The position numbers and the translations under genes are program-made. Under the pieces are notes generated by a model that was given only the letters and a program-made list of their open reading frames with translations, ran no database searches and had not been told where the DNA came from. A stretch of 64,000 bases of DNA from Streptomonospora sp. PA3. Lineage in GTDB: Bacteria; Actinomycetota; Actinomycetes; Streptosporangiales; Streptosporangiaceae. Below, in pieces: positions 10,402 through 17,680 of the stretch (position 1 is the stretch's first letter; each line of letters opens with the position of its first letter). The stretch is from positions 392,421 to 456,420 of the forward strand of contig NZ_VTZW01000016.1 of NCBI RefSeq assembly GCF_009728995.1, read 5' to 3'.

Positions 10402-10453
10402 GGTCTCCGTCGGCCCCAAGAGTCTAGAGGAAACTCCGGGGCACTGGCGCCAC

Positions 10454-10524
10454 GCGGGCGTAGTTCAATGGCAGAACTCCAGCCTTCCAAGCTGGCCATG
10501 CGGGTTCGATTCCCGTCGCCCGCT
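10454..10524 (+). tRNA. tRNA-Gly (anticodon UCC), integration site of the AICE
   Basis: A 71-base cloverleaf. GCGGGCG/CGCCCGC form the acceptor, the anticodon loop CTTCCAA gives UCC, and the T loop is TTCGATT. From base 10484 to past its 3' end, the sequence is repeated exactly at 22795-22841. The 3' half here is therefore supplied by the integrated element and keeps the tRNA intact. Confidence 0.95.
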
Positions 10525-10530
10525 CTGACA
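10484..10530 (+). repeat. attL core (47-bp direct repeat)
   Basis: Identical to 22795-22841. It starts in the anticodon loop of tRNA-Gly and ends four bases past GCTCT after the tRNA. The matching bases outside the core, in the terminator hairpin, are imperfect. This is the left end of the element, directly next to the 3' end of int. Confidence 0.92.
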
Positions 10531-10536
10531 GCCGAA

Positions 10537-10573
10537 GGGCCAGGTCAGCCGGGAGAACCGGCGGACCTGGCCC
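10537..10573 (+). terminator. Element-borne terminator after tRNA-Gly
   Basis: Hairpin with arms GGGCCAGGTC (10537-10546) and GACCTGGCCC (10564-10573), plus an inner GCCGG/CCGGC stem around GAGAA. A diverged copy lies beyond attR at 22849-22885. The element thus restores both the tRNA and its terminator. Confidence 0.7.
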
Positions 10574-10601
10574 TCGGTCGTAGAGGGCGCGTGCGCGGTC
10601 A

Positions 10602-10622
10602 CCGTGCCACACACGTGCCACA
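10602..10622. promoter_or_regulatory. Putative integrase arm-type site, left end
   Basis: Contains GTGCCACACACGTGCCAC, two direct GTGCCAC units. The same 21 bases occur at 22672-22692, near the other end. In the circular form the two would flank attP about 72 and 102 bases from the core, the expected place for integrase arm binding or Xis sites. Confidence 0.5.
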
Positions 10623-10639
10623 GCGGCGGACGGCCCTCC

Positions 10640-11842
10640 TCAGCGGTCGGGACCGCCGGAGCCGTCGGAGGACTGGGAGTCCGGACCGTCCTCGTCCGCC
10701 TCGTCGGGAACCTCGTCCGATCGATCTTCGGACTCGGTCGAGGCGGCCAGTTCGCGCGCGGCCCGCTCGCCGAGGCTGTCCGCCAACTCGCGGGCACGGT
10801 CGTCGCGTGCGTGCAGGTAGATCAGCGCCGCCCGCGTACTGGAGTGGCCCATCCGGGTCATCAGCTCCCGCAGCGACGCCCCCGCTTCGGCGGCGAAGGT
10901 GTTGCCCGCGTGCCGAAGATCGTGGAAGCGCACGCCCGACAGCCCCGTGGAGGCCCGTGCCCGCTGCCAGTACTGCGAGAAGTTTGCGCGGCGGAGAGGG
11001 TTGCCCCGCTCCCCCACAAACACCAGACCGTCCGGTCCGGGGTTGGCGAAGGCGTCCAGGTGCGCCCGGAGATCGTCGGCGATCAGGCCGGGCAGTTGCA
11101 CCGTGCGGCGGCTCGCCTTGGACTTGGGCGGCCCGAACCGCACTCCCCCGAGTTCGTAGGCGACCTCACGCACGGTGACCGTGCGCGCATCGAGGTCGAG
11201 GAACCGCCGGCGGAGCCCGACCGCCTCACCCCAGCGCAGACTGCCGAAGGCCGCCAGGAGCACGAGCGCCCGATAGCGCGGCGGAACGGCGTCGGCGAGC
11301 TTGTACACCTCGGCCACGGACAGCGCCGGGCGCTCCTCACTCTCCTCCTGTCCCGCGCCCTCAAGCTGGCACGGGTTCCCACGGATCAGCTTGTCCCGGA
11401 CGGCCGTGTTCATGACGGCCCGCAGGAGCCGGTACGCCTTGGCCACGGTGGACGTTCCCACCTTGGACTTGCGGCGCGAGGACCGCCACGCGCGGACGTG
11501 CGACTCCTTGATGTCCTTCACCAGCATGCCCCCGAAAGTCGGATTCAGGTGCAGGCGGAGGAGACTCCGGTAGAGGTCCGCCGAGCGCGGCGCCAGGTCC
11601 CGTTCCTCCACCCACTGCCCGGCGTACTCGGCGAAGCGGACGGACCCGGCGTCGGGGTCGAACCACTCGCCTTGGACGATCTCGGCCTCCTTGAGCGTCA
11701 GCCAGCGCTCGGCCGCCTTCTTGGTCGCGAACGTCATCGACGCGTTCCGGAGACGGCCGTCCGGCCCCCGGTAGCGCGCCTGGAACCGCCCCGACGCCAG
11801 TTGGCGCACGTTGCCGAAAGACCGCTTCTTACCTCCCGCCAT
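10640..11842 (-). CDS. int: Tyrosine integrase of the AICE
   Basis: Site-specific recombinase that integrates and excises the element at tRNA-Gly. Of 400 residues, an AP2-like N-terminal arm-binding region (RQLASGRFQARYRGPDG) comes first, then a core-binding SAM-like domain at about 65-155. The catalytic domain carries Arg203 (GSLRWGEAVGL), His307-x-x-Arg310 (HDLRHAG), His333 (MGHSS) and Tyr342 (ALIYLHA), a complete set. The C-terminus is a disordered acidic tail. ATG 11842 overlaps the xis stop codon (TAATG), so the two are translationally coupled. The gene ends about 110 bases from attL. Confidence 0.96.
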   Translation of the reverse strand: MAGGKKRSFGNVRQLASGRFQARYRGPDGRLRNASMTFATKKAAERWLTLKEAEIVQGEWFDPDAGSVRFAEYAGQWVEERDLAPRSADLYRSLLRLHLNPTFGGMLVKDIKESHVRAWRSSRRKSKVGTSTVAKAYRLLRAVMNTAVRDKLIRGNPCQLEGAGQEESEERPALSVAEVYKLADAVPPRYRALVLLAAFGSLRWGEAVGLRRRFLDLDARTVTVREVAYELGGVRFGPPKSKASRRTVQLPGLIADDLRAHLDAFANPGPDGLVFVGERGNPLRRANFSQYWQRARASTGLSGVRFHDLRHAGNTFAAEAGASLRELMTRMGHSSTRAALIYLHARDDRARELADSLGERAARELAASTESEDRSDEVPDEADEDGPDSQSSDGSGGPDR

Positions 11843-12066
11843 TACGCGGCCCTCCTCAGCCCGAGCTTGACCGGCTCCACGACTCCGGCCGCGATGAACT
11901 CGTCCAGCGCCGATTCCGGGATGCGGACGTGGCGGCCGAGCTTGACGAAGGTGATGCGCCGCTCCTCGATCAGGCGGCGCGGGTAGCGCTCACTGGTGTT
12001 GAGCCGTTCGGCCGCCTGCGCCACGGTCAGCAGCCGACCCGAGGGACGAGAACTCTTACCGGCCAT
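11842..12066 (-). CDS. xis: Excisionase / helix-turn-helix DNA-binding protein
   Basis: A 74-residue winged-helix protein of the MerR/excisionase (HTH_17) type: LLTVAQAAERLNTSERYPRR, then the wing region KLGRHVRIPESALDEF. It is expected to bend DNA at the attachment sites and direct Int toward excision. Its ATG shares a base with the rep stop (TGATG at 12064-12068) and its stop overlaps the int start, giving a tightly coupled rep–xis–int order as in pSAM2. Assignment as excisionase rests on domain and position. Confidence 0.9.
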   Translation of the reverse strand: MAGKSSRPSGRLLTVAQAAERLNTSERYPRRLIEERRITFVKLGRHVRIPESALDEFIAAGVVEPVKLGLRRAA

Positions 12067-13745
12067 CACGCCGCCTTCCCCGTTGCCGAAAGATCGGTTT
12101 CCCGTGCGTGGTCGAGCTGGGCGCGGCGTTTGAGCGCTTCGCCGACCGCGCGCAGTAGGCGGTGTTCGCGCGGAGGCACGTCGGGATCGGTCGGGCGCGC
12201 CAGCTCCCAGGCGTAGTCCCCGGAGGAGACCGAGGAGAGCGCGGGAGCGGCGCCGTCGCCCTGGCCCTCGTCGGGGTCGGCGTCGGGATCCACGCCCAAG
12301 GCGTCGAGGACCCAGCGCAGCCGGTCCGCCTTGTGGTCGGCCACGGTCTTGCCCGACCACTTGCGCGAGACCAGGACGCGCCGTCCGGCGTAGCCGAGGT
12401 GTTCGCGCCGGTGTGCTTTGGAGCGGCAGAAGCCAGGACGCATACCCGCCTTTGCCCCGTCCGGTTGCACGCCATAGCGGAGCCAGTTCGCGCAGCGCGG
12501 CGAGCACGGTTCGAACCGCAGCGCTTCCACGAGCCGGTCAACGTGGCGCTGATGGGCGTCGGTGGTGACCTCGTGGCAGTCGGCGATGTCCTTGGTCAGG
12601 TACTTCGCCAGGTACCGGACGCACCGGTCGGCATCCTCAGTGCCGGCTACCACGCCTTTTGCGTCGACCTGAGGACCGAAGCGCACCACGTGCATCGGCT
12701 CGGCGTCCGGATCGGCGTCGAGCGCGTCCAGCGCCTCATCCCAGGTGGGTAGCACCTCACCCGTGGCCGGATCCACGTAGTTCCCGGTCGCCTCGTCGAA
12801 GACCGGCAGGGACTCCCCCGTATACACGGCCTCGTCAGCCCTGGGCCACCACACCTGGTGATAGGTGGCCGCCGCGATCTGGCGCAGCTCCGCACGCGGA
12901 ATCGTGCCCCTCGTCGCCATGTGCAGGTGCGGCGCCAACCTGCGTTGCGGTTCGACGGTGGCGAAGTACTGCACATCGAAGCCCGCCACGCGCCGCAGGT
13001 TCTGCACGAAGCGATCCACCAGCTTGGAGAAGTGCAGCGCGTCCCGAGCCGCCCGACGGTAGTCATACGTCGAGGGATCCACCGGCGTCCCGTCCGCGCG
13101 CACCCGTCCGTAGGTGTCGCAGGTCAGCGTGACGAACAGCGAAGGCCGGAAGACCGTGCCGGTCACCGGATCCTCATAGGTACGGCCCACAGTGGTCTTG
13201 GCCATCTGCCGCTTGGGCAGGTCCGGCGCGTCCTGGCGCCGCTTGGTCGAGCGCACCCGCCGCGACGAGCCAGACGAGGAAGAGCCGCGCGAGACCGACC
13301 CGCGCAGCCCGGACGCGGTGATCTCGGCGTCCAAATCGGCGATGGCCTGATCCAGCGCGGCCACCTCGCCGGGATCGGCCTCGCCTGCCTCCACCAGCGC
13401 GTCACGCTGAGCGGTGACCACGGCGCGGCGCTCCACCCACGCCCGCTGAGTATCGGACGGCTCCTCCGGCGTCACGGTCGGTTCCTCGGCCAGGTGCCAA
13501 CCCTCTTCACACTGCGTGCGGCGTATGGAGCGCTTGCGCTTGGCACACGCCGGGCACCGGGACTCCAACGTGGAGTTGCACGGGACGTCAACGATCTCGG
13601 TCTGTCCGGTCGCGATGTCGGTGCGGCGCAGGGAGACGGGCCGGATGCAGACGCCCTTGCCGGCCGCGATCTGCTCGGCCACCTCACGCGCCAGCGGTTG
13701 CGCCTGCCGCTCGGCGCGCGTGCTCTTACCGGTCGGGGTCGGCAT
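12066..13745 (-). CDS. Rolling-circle replication initiator (RepSA-like)
   Basis: A 559-residue Rep protein. All three rolling-circle motifs can be read: LFVTLTCDTYG (about 203-213), the HUH motif PHLHMATRG with His273 and His275, and the Tyr motif CVRYLAKYLTKD with Tyr378 or Tyr382 as nickase residue. A four-Cys cluster near the N-terminus (CPACAKRKRS, Cys64/67, plus neighbours) and another around 405-440 probably bind zinc. It should nick the element's double-strand origin. The start overlaps the tra stop (TGATG). The origin itself, within or next to this gene in pSAM2, was not located. Confidence 0.92.
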   Translation of the reverse strand: MPTPTGKSTRAERQAQPLAREVAEQIAAGKGVCIRPVSLRRTDIATGQTEIVDVPCNSTLESRCPACAKRKRSIRRTQCEEGWHLAEEPTVTPEEPSDTQRAWVERRAVVTAQRDALVEAGEADPGEVAALDQAIADLDAEITASGLRGSVSRGSSSSGSSRRVRSTKRRQDAPDLPKRQMAKTTVGRTYEDPVTGTVFRPSLFVTLTCDTYGRVRADGTPVDPSTYDYRRAARDALHFSKLVDRFVQNLRRVAGFDVQYFATVEPQRRLAPHLHMATRGTIPRAELRQIAAATYHQVWWPRADEAVYTGESLPVFDEATGNYVDPATGEVLPTWDEALDALDADPDAEPMHVVRFGPQVDAKGVVAGTEDADRCVRYLAKYLTKDIADCHEVTTDAHQRHVDRLVEALRFEPCSPRCANWLRYGVQPDGAKAGMRPGFCRSKAHRREHLGYAGRRVLVSRKWSGKTVADHKADRLRWVLDALGVDPDADPDEGQGDGAAPALSSVSSGDYAWELARPTDPDVPPREHRLLRAVGEALKRRAQLDHARETDLSATGKAA

Positions 13746-15163
13746 CAGTCGCCCACCCCCGCAGCGGCCGGTTCAGCGGCCATGTGGTCGATGTCGGCAT
13801 CGGAGACGAACGCGGCCCGCACCCGCACGGGCACCGGCGAGCCCTCCAGCTTCACGAAGGCCACACCGGGAAGGTCGGGGTCGATCAGGTGCGCGTTGGC
13901 GCCCCGATCGCGCGCGCCTTCTCCGAGCACCATGTCCACCTGCGATGCCTCGTCCAGACGGAGGGCCACCTTGTCGGGAAAGAGGTTGCGCAGGTTCAGC
14001 ACCTCCTTGCGCGGGTCTTGGAGCGCGGCCAGCACACAGAACCCCACCGACCGTCCCTGACTGGTCAGCGTCGCTATCGCGTTCTCCGCCCGCCGGCGGA
14101 TGTCGCGGTCGGGGTGGTAGGCCGTCAGGAACGCCACCTCATCAAGCACCACGATCACGAACGGATCCCGCGTACTGGGCACGTGGACACGTTGGCGTCC
14201 GGCGTAGCGCTCGGCGCGTTCCTGCATCGCCGCAACCGCCGATTCGAGGAGTTCCACGGCGTCTTCCGCCTCATCGGCATACCGAGCGAACAGGGTGCGC
14301 CCGAAGGACAGTTCCATCCGCTTGGGATCGATCGCCCACACCTCCGCGATCCCCGCGTGGATGGCCGGGGTCATGGCGCGGATGGCCGACCACAGCACCG
14401 ACCCCTTGCCCGCACCGGTCACCCCGACCGTGAGCACGTGGGTTCCGTGCAGCCGCAGCCGCCACAGTTCGCCGTCCTCGCACCGGCCCACCGGCAGCCC
14501 CGACAGATCCGTATCCTCAGGCACCGGAAGCGCGCCGATCGGATCGGCCAGGGTGTCACGGCGCGGAAGCTCCAGCACCACATCACGCGGTCCGCGCACC
14601 TCCACACGGCATGAGGGAGCGCCGAAGCCGTGCGCCAGCTCCGCCACGCGGTTCTCGAAGTCGGCCGGGGCGGTGCCGGCCACCAGGCGCACCCGCACCC
14701 GATCGGCCCAGGCCGAGCAGGTCACGCCGCGAACCTGCGGAAGGTACTGGCGTTCCAGGTAGGACTCGGCCATCCCGGAGACCACCAGGACGGGTTGCCA
14801 GTGCCGCCGGTAGACCCACAGCCACCGCCACGCGGCCAGCACCCGCCGCGCCACCAGAGCCTTGAACGACTCAGGCCACCGGCGCCACCAGACCAACAGA
14901 GCCACGTCGGCGACCGTCCAGGCCACGGCCAGCCCCAGCCACCCGACGAGGTACACCAGCAGCGCAGAGGCCGCCACGGTCGCGACGGCCACGGGGAAGC
15001 GGAACGGCAGCATGACCAGGAGCCGCACCAGACGCCAAAGGAAGCCCGCCACGACGACGATGCCCGGCGTCTCGACCACCGGAGTCGAGAAGCGAATCGT
15101 CTGCGCCGGAACCGGCGCGGTCGGCTGCACCTGCGTCGCTCCGGCGCTCTTGCGTCCCAGCAT
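13745..15163 (-). CDS. FtsK/SpoIIIE-like conjugal transfer ATPase (Tra)
   Basis: A 472-residue membrane-anchored DNA translocase that would pump double-stranded element DNA between hyphae. Hydrophobic segments lie at about 34-53 and 57-93. Then come the P-loop GVTGAGKGSVLW (247-254 core) and the Walker B segment FVIVVLDEVAFLTAY. The protein is shorter than chromosomal FtsK and lacks its long linker, as Tra proteins of AICEs do. The start overlaps the stop of the next gene upstream (TGATG at 15161-15165). Confidence 0.93.
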   Translation of the reverse strand: MLGRKSAGATQVQPTAPVPAQTIRFSTPVVETPGIVVVAGFLWRLVRLLVMLPFRFPVAVATVAASALLVYLVGWLGLAVAWTVADVALLVWWRRWPESFKALVARRVLAAWRWLWVYRRHWQPVLVVSGMAESYLERQYLPQVRGVTCSAWADRVRVRLVAGTAPADFENRVAELAHGFGAPSCRVEVRGPRDVVLELPRRDTLADPIGALPVPEDTDLSGLPVGRCEDGELWRLRLHGTHVLTVGVTGAGKGSVLWSAIRAMTPAIHAGIAEVWAIDPKRMELSFGRTLFARYADEAEDAVELLESAVAAMQERAERYAGRQRVHVPSTRDPFVIVVLDEVAFLTAYHPDRDIRRRAENAIATLTSQGRSVGFCVLAALQDPRKEVLNLRNLFPDKVALRLDEASQVDMVLGEGARDRGANAHLIDPDLPGVAFVKLEGSPVPVRVRAAFVSDADIDHMAAEPAAAGVGD

Positions 15164-15414
15164 CAGAAATCACCCCCGTTCTCGACGGTCGAACGCAGAG
15201 CGGCCAGCTCGGCGCGCGCCTCGTCGGCGACGGCGCGGGTTTCGACGTCGGCGGTCTGGTCGGCGATGCGATCGAGGATGGAGGACTTCCAGGCCAGCAG
15301 CGCCGCATCCGGGCGCGGTTGCCCGGTGTTGAAGGCGGCGGTGCGGTGGGCGCGCACGGCGTCCATGAACTCGGTGATCTCGCGCAGGCTGACCCGCGCA
15401 GGTTGATCGGACAT
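15163..15414 (-). CDS. Small AICE protein of unknown function
   Basis: An 83-residue, mostly helical, soluble protein (SLREITEFMDAVRAHRTAAF near the start, then an Ala/Glu/Arg helix). No domain recognised. The 3' end overlaps the tra start, and it belongs to the same minus-strand operon. Its place between the operator-controlled promoter and tra suggests a transfer or replication accessory role, but that is inference from position. Confidence 0.75.
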   Translation of the reverse strand: MSDQPARVSLREITEFMDAVRAHRTAAFNTGQPRPDAALLAWKSSILDRIADQTADVETRAVADEARAELAALRSTVENGGDF

Positions 15415-15522
15415 ACTGGGGACACACCTCTTCCAGAGATTTCGCAGGTCTCGCAGGAGGGTTGAAGGGGCGGCCGAAGGTGTTGGCGCACCAGGCCGCC
15501 CCGCTTGCGTTCAGCGGGCTTC

Positions 15523-15978
15523 TCAGCCCGCGTCCTTGCCGCCGGAACTACCGGCACCAGCACCGGCAGCGGCGGGAGCCTTGCGCGAGGCCGCACCGTT
15601 GCCGCCGGGCGTCTTCACACCCCGAGCGCGCAGCGAGTAGGCCACGCGCGGGCGGCGGCCGGAGTCGTCCACGTAGGGCATGACCGACATCTGCTCGAAC
15701 TCGATTGGCCGGAAGGGCAGGCCGGGCACCTCGTCAGGCAGCGTCGGGCAGTGTTCGGCGGCCACCTTGACCTTCACCGACTTGGCCTTGCCCCTGGCTT
15801 CCGGATCGGCGTCGATCACATCCACCGCCCACAGCGGAAGCCCCGTGTTCTTGTCCATCTGCGGACGCTTGGTCTCGAAGTCGGTAATCGGCTCCACGCC
15901 GAGCGCGTAGGCACCGTGCGGGAACACCGTCCCGAACTCCACCGGCAGCGCACCCTGAATCGCCATCATCCACCTCAT
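15523..15978 (-). CDS. Conserved AICE protein, first gene of the tra–rep–xis–int operon
   Basis: Up to 151 residues. The segment VEFGTVFPHGAYALGVEPITDFETKR is followed by a beta-rich middle and a disordered Gly/Ala/Lys tail (GNGAASRKAPAAAGAG). Three in-frame ATG codons (15978, 15969, 15966) compete and none has a standard Shine-Dalgarno; the third starts AIQGALPVEFG. It is the first gene after the KorSA-like operators, in the position of the pSAM2 activator pra, but similarity to Pra cannot be judged by eye. Function unknown. Confidence 0.75.
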   Translation of the reverse strand: MRWMMAIQGALPVEFGTVFPHGAYALGVEPITDFETKRPQMDKNTGLPLWAVDVIDADPEARGKAKSVKVKVAAEHCPTLPDEVPGLPFRPIEFEQMSVMPYVDDSGRRPRVAYSLRARGVKTPGGNGAASRKAPAAAGAGAGSSGGKDAG

Positions 15979-15979
15979 G

Positions 15980-16058
15980 AACTATCAGACATACGTTGAA
16001 ACAAAACCTGACCTATCAGGTCATGCTGCGACTGTAGCCGCGCCAACCTGATAGGTCA
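15980..16058. promoter_or_regulatory. Operator cluster for the GntR/KorSA-like regulator
   Basis: TGACCTATCAGGTCA at 16009-16023 is an inverted repeat with TGACCT/AGGTCA arms. ACCTGATAGGTCA at 16046-16058 is the same motif in reverse orientation. ACTATCAGACAT near 15981-15992 is a degenerate third copy. They lie just upstream of the operon's first gene and 30 bases after the regulator's stop, ideal for repressing the transfer/replication operon. Confidence 0.7.
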
Positions 16059-16087
16059 ACTCCGAATCAGCGCAAATTCTGACAGGA

Positions 16088-16855
16088 TCAGTCGAGCGGA
16101 TAGACGTCGCGCAGCTCGTGGCGGTCACCAGGAAGAACGGCGTCGATGAGCTGGAGCGCGCGACCATCAGCGTCGTGGCCCGTGACCACGACGTTCAGCA
16201 CCGGCGAGCCGGTCTGAACGGACAGCGCCGATGCCTCGTCCGGTGACGCAGGACGCGCGATGATGCGCTCAACCGCGTGGTCGATCCGGACTTTCTTCCG
16301 CTCCAGCAGGTGACGGCGGATGCTGGAGCCCAAGGGATCCGGGGAACTGAAGCGGGTACCGGCGGCCAGGTCGAGCGGGAACCAGGCCGAGACCAGCTCG
16401 TTGGGGCCGTCCTCCTCCTGAAGGACGTACTGCCGCAGGAACGCCTTGGCCGGCCGCTCCAGCTCCAGCAGGTTCGCCACGTGCTCAGGGGCGACGACGA
16501 TCCCGGCTTGCAGCAGCTCCGCCGCCTGCGCGTCCTCGGCGCCTTCAAGGAGTTCGAGCCCCGGACGCGCGCGCTCTTCGGCTGCCCTGGGCGTCTTGCC
16601 CCGCACGTAGGAGCCGGATCCGGTCTGCGTGAAGATCAGGCCCTCTTCGCGGAGCAGGTCGAGAGCGCTGATCACGGTCGGACGAGAGACGCCGAACTCG
16701 CTCGCCAGTCGCCCTTCGGAGGGAAGCGAGTCCCCCGGTTGGTAGGTACCGGAGGTGATGCGTTCGCGCAGCGTCCGCGCCACTCGCTCATACTTGCGCT
16801 CGCCGCCGTTGGCTGCCATCCGGTACCGTCCCATAGTTCTCAGGTGCTCTATCAA
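16088..16855 (-). CDS. GntR-family transcriptional regulator with UTRA domain (KorSA-like)
   Basis: 255 residues. The winged-helix domain YERVARTLRERITSGTYQPG, SLPSEGRLASEFGVSRPTV, SALDLLREEGLI is followed by a UTRA effector-binding domain (about 95-250, including VLQEEDGPNELVSAW and AVERIIARPASPDEA). In pSAM2, KorSA of this family represses the activator gene and keeps the element integrated, and the operators at 16009 and 16046 fit that role. Alternative starts are ATG 16831 (GRYRMAANGG) and a downstream ATG; none has a clear Shine-Dalgarno. Confidence 0.9.
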   Translation of the reverse strand: MIEHLRTMGRYRMAANGGERKYERVARTLRERITSGTYQPGDSLPSEGRLASEFGVSRPTVISALDLLREEGLIFTQTGSGSYVRGKTPRAAEERARPGLELLEGAEDAQAAELLQAGIVVAPEHVANLLELERPAKAFLRQYVLQEEDGPNELVSAWFPLDLAAGTRFSSPDPLGSSIRRHLLERKKVRIDHAVERIIARPASPDEASALSVQTGSPVLNVVVTGHDADGRALQLIDAVLPGDRHELRDVYPLD

Positions 16856-16889
16856 CTCAGGTTAACAACTGAATCTGTAGTTGACAGCC

Positions 16890-17108
16890 CTATAGGCGGT
16901 TTTCTCCTGGACAGTGATGCTGCCGCAGTACGACGGACAGCTCCCGGCGCAGTGCCTTGGCGTTGGGCGCCATCACACGCAGCTCCCCGTGCCACGCGGC
17001 CCACCAGCCCCGAGGCAACTGGCAGAAGTCGCACGTGGGGAACTCGCGCCGCAGCTCCTGTTCGATCAGGTCTCGTATGCGTCCGATCTCTGCCGCGAGG
17101 TCACCCAT
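16890..17108 (-). CDS. Small AICE protein (hypothetical)
   Basis: 72 residues: GDLAAEIGRIRDLIEQELRR, then FPTCDFCQLPRGWWAAWHG. It has an N-terminal helix, a single CDFC pair and a basic end. It is read from ATG 17108, which overlaps the upstream gene's stop by eight bases, a coupling that supports it as real. Similar short proteins are common in AICEs and phages of actinomycetes. No function assigned. Confidence 0.6.
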   Translation of the reverse strand: MGDLAAEIGRIRDLIEQELRREFPTCDFCQLPRGWWAAWHGELRVMAPNAKALRRELSVVLRQHHCPGENRL

Positions 17109-17391
17109 GGGTCCGCGCCTTCTCGGACGGGAGGTGAGCGCGAGCGGTCCGCGCGATCTCCGGCGCCTCGTCGGCGGACGCCCACGCCGAGGAGAGCAGG
17201 AAGTCACCGTTCCAGAGGAGTACCCGGCCACGGCTGTCGGCGGTGATCCACACGGCCTCACCGGTACCGGGCACGCTCACCCGAAGCCCGGTGACACTTT
17301 CGATGAGGACGGCGTCCAGGCCGTGCCATTCCAAGCGGACCCGAAGCCCGTTCAGCACGGCCAGTTCATAGGCGAGGTTGCGATAGGCCAT
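17101..17391 (-). CDS. Small AICE protein (hypothetical)
   Basis: 96 residues from ATG 17391 (AYRNLAYELAVLNGLRVRLE). Beta-strand-rich with WHGLDAVLIESVTGLRVSVP and VWITADSRGRVLLWNGDFLL; no catalytic motif. The start overlaps the stop of the next gene upstream (TGATG), and its end overlaps the next gene downstream. The longer frame to 17451 runs into the upstream gene and is rejected. Confidence 0.65.
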   Translation of the reverse strand: MAYRNLAYELAVLNGLRVRLEWHGLDAVLIESVTGLRVSVPGTGEAVWITADSRGRVLLWNGDFLLSSAWASADEAPEIARTARAHLPSEKARTHG

Positions 17392-17579
17392 CACGCCGCC
17401 CCCTCCTGCGACGTGATGGCCGGCTCTCCGGTCCCACCGCAGTGCCAGCACGCTTCACGGGTGCGGCCGTCGTGCGGTTGTCCGATGTCATCGGGCCGGA
17501 TCCACCGGCGGAAGCGCACCCAGCGCCAGCCAAGGCCCCGGCAGGAGTGGCACGTTGTCCCCGCTTTCGCGTCCATGGC
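17391..17579 (-). CDS. Small CxxC zinc-finger-like protein
   Basis: About 62 residues if read from ATG 17579 (DAKAGTTCHSCRGLGWRW). Two CxxC pairs, CHSCRGLG and CWHCGGTG, resemble the DnaJ-type CxxCxGxG zinc modules. It ends in a TGATG overlap with the next gene and is first in the minus-strand series of the element. The start is uncertain: the frame is open to 17729 but that part crosses the divergent XRE promoter. Confidence 0.55.
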   Translation of the reverse strand, partial: AMDAKAGTTCHSCRGLGWRWVRFRRWIRPDDIGQPHDGRTREACWHCGGTGEPAITSQEGAA

Positions 17580-17623
17580 GGTCACGATTCCGGTTGCGGT
17601 CACGTAAACCCATCCACACCGGC

Positions 17624-17640
17624 TATCCCAACTGGGGATA
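17624..17640. promoter_or_regulatory. Palindrome and −10 element before the XRE regulator gene
   Basis: TATCCCAACTGGGGATA is an inverted repeat (TATCCC/GGGATA). Its right arm runs into GGATAATG, a plausible −10 (GATAAT) about 35-40 bases before the ATG at 17681. It could be an autoregulatory operator of the XRE protein. Confidence 0.5.
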
Positions 17641-17680
17641 ATGACCGTGGCCGAGCCACGCGAGTGATCGAGAGGCCGCG

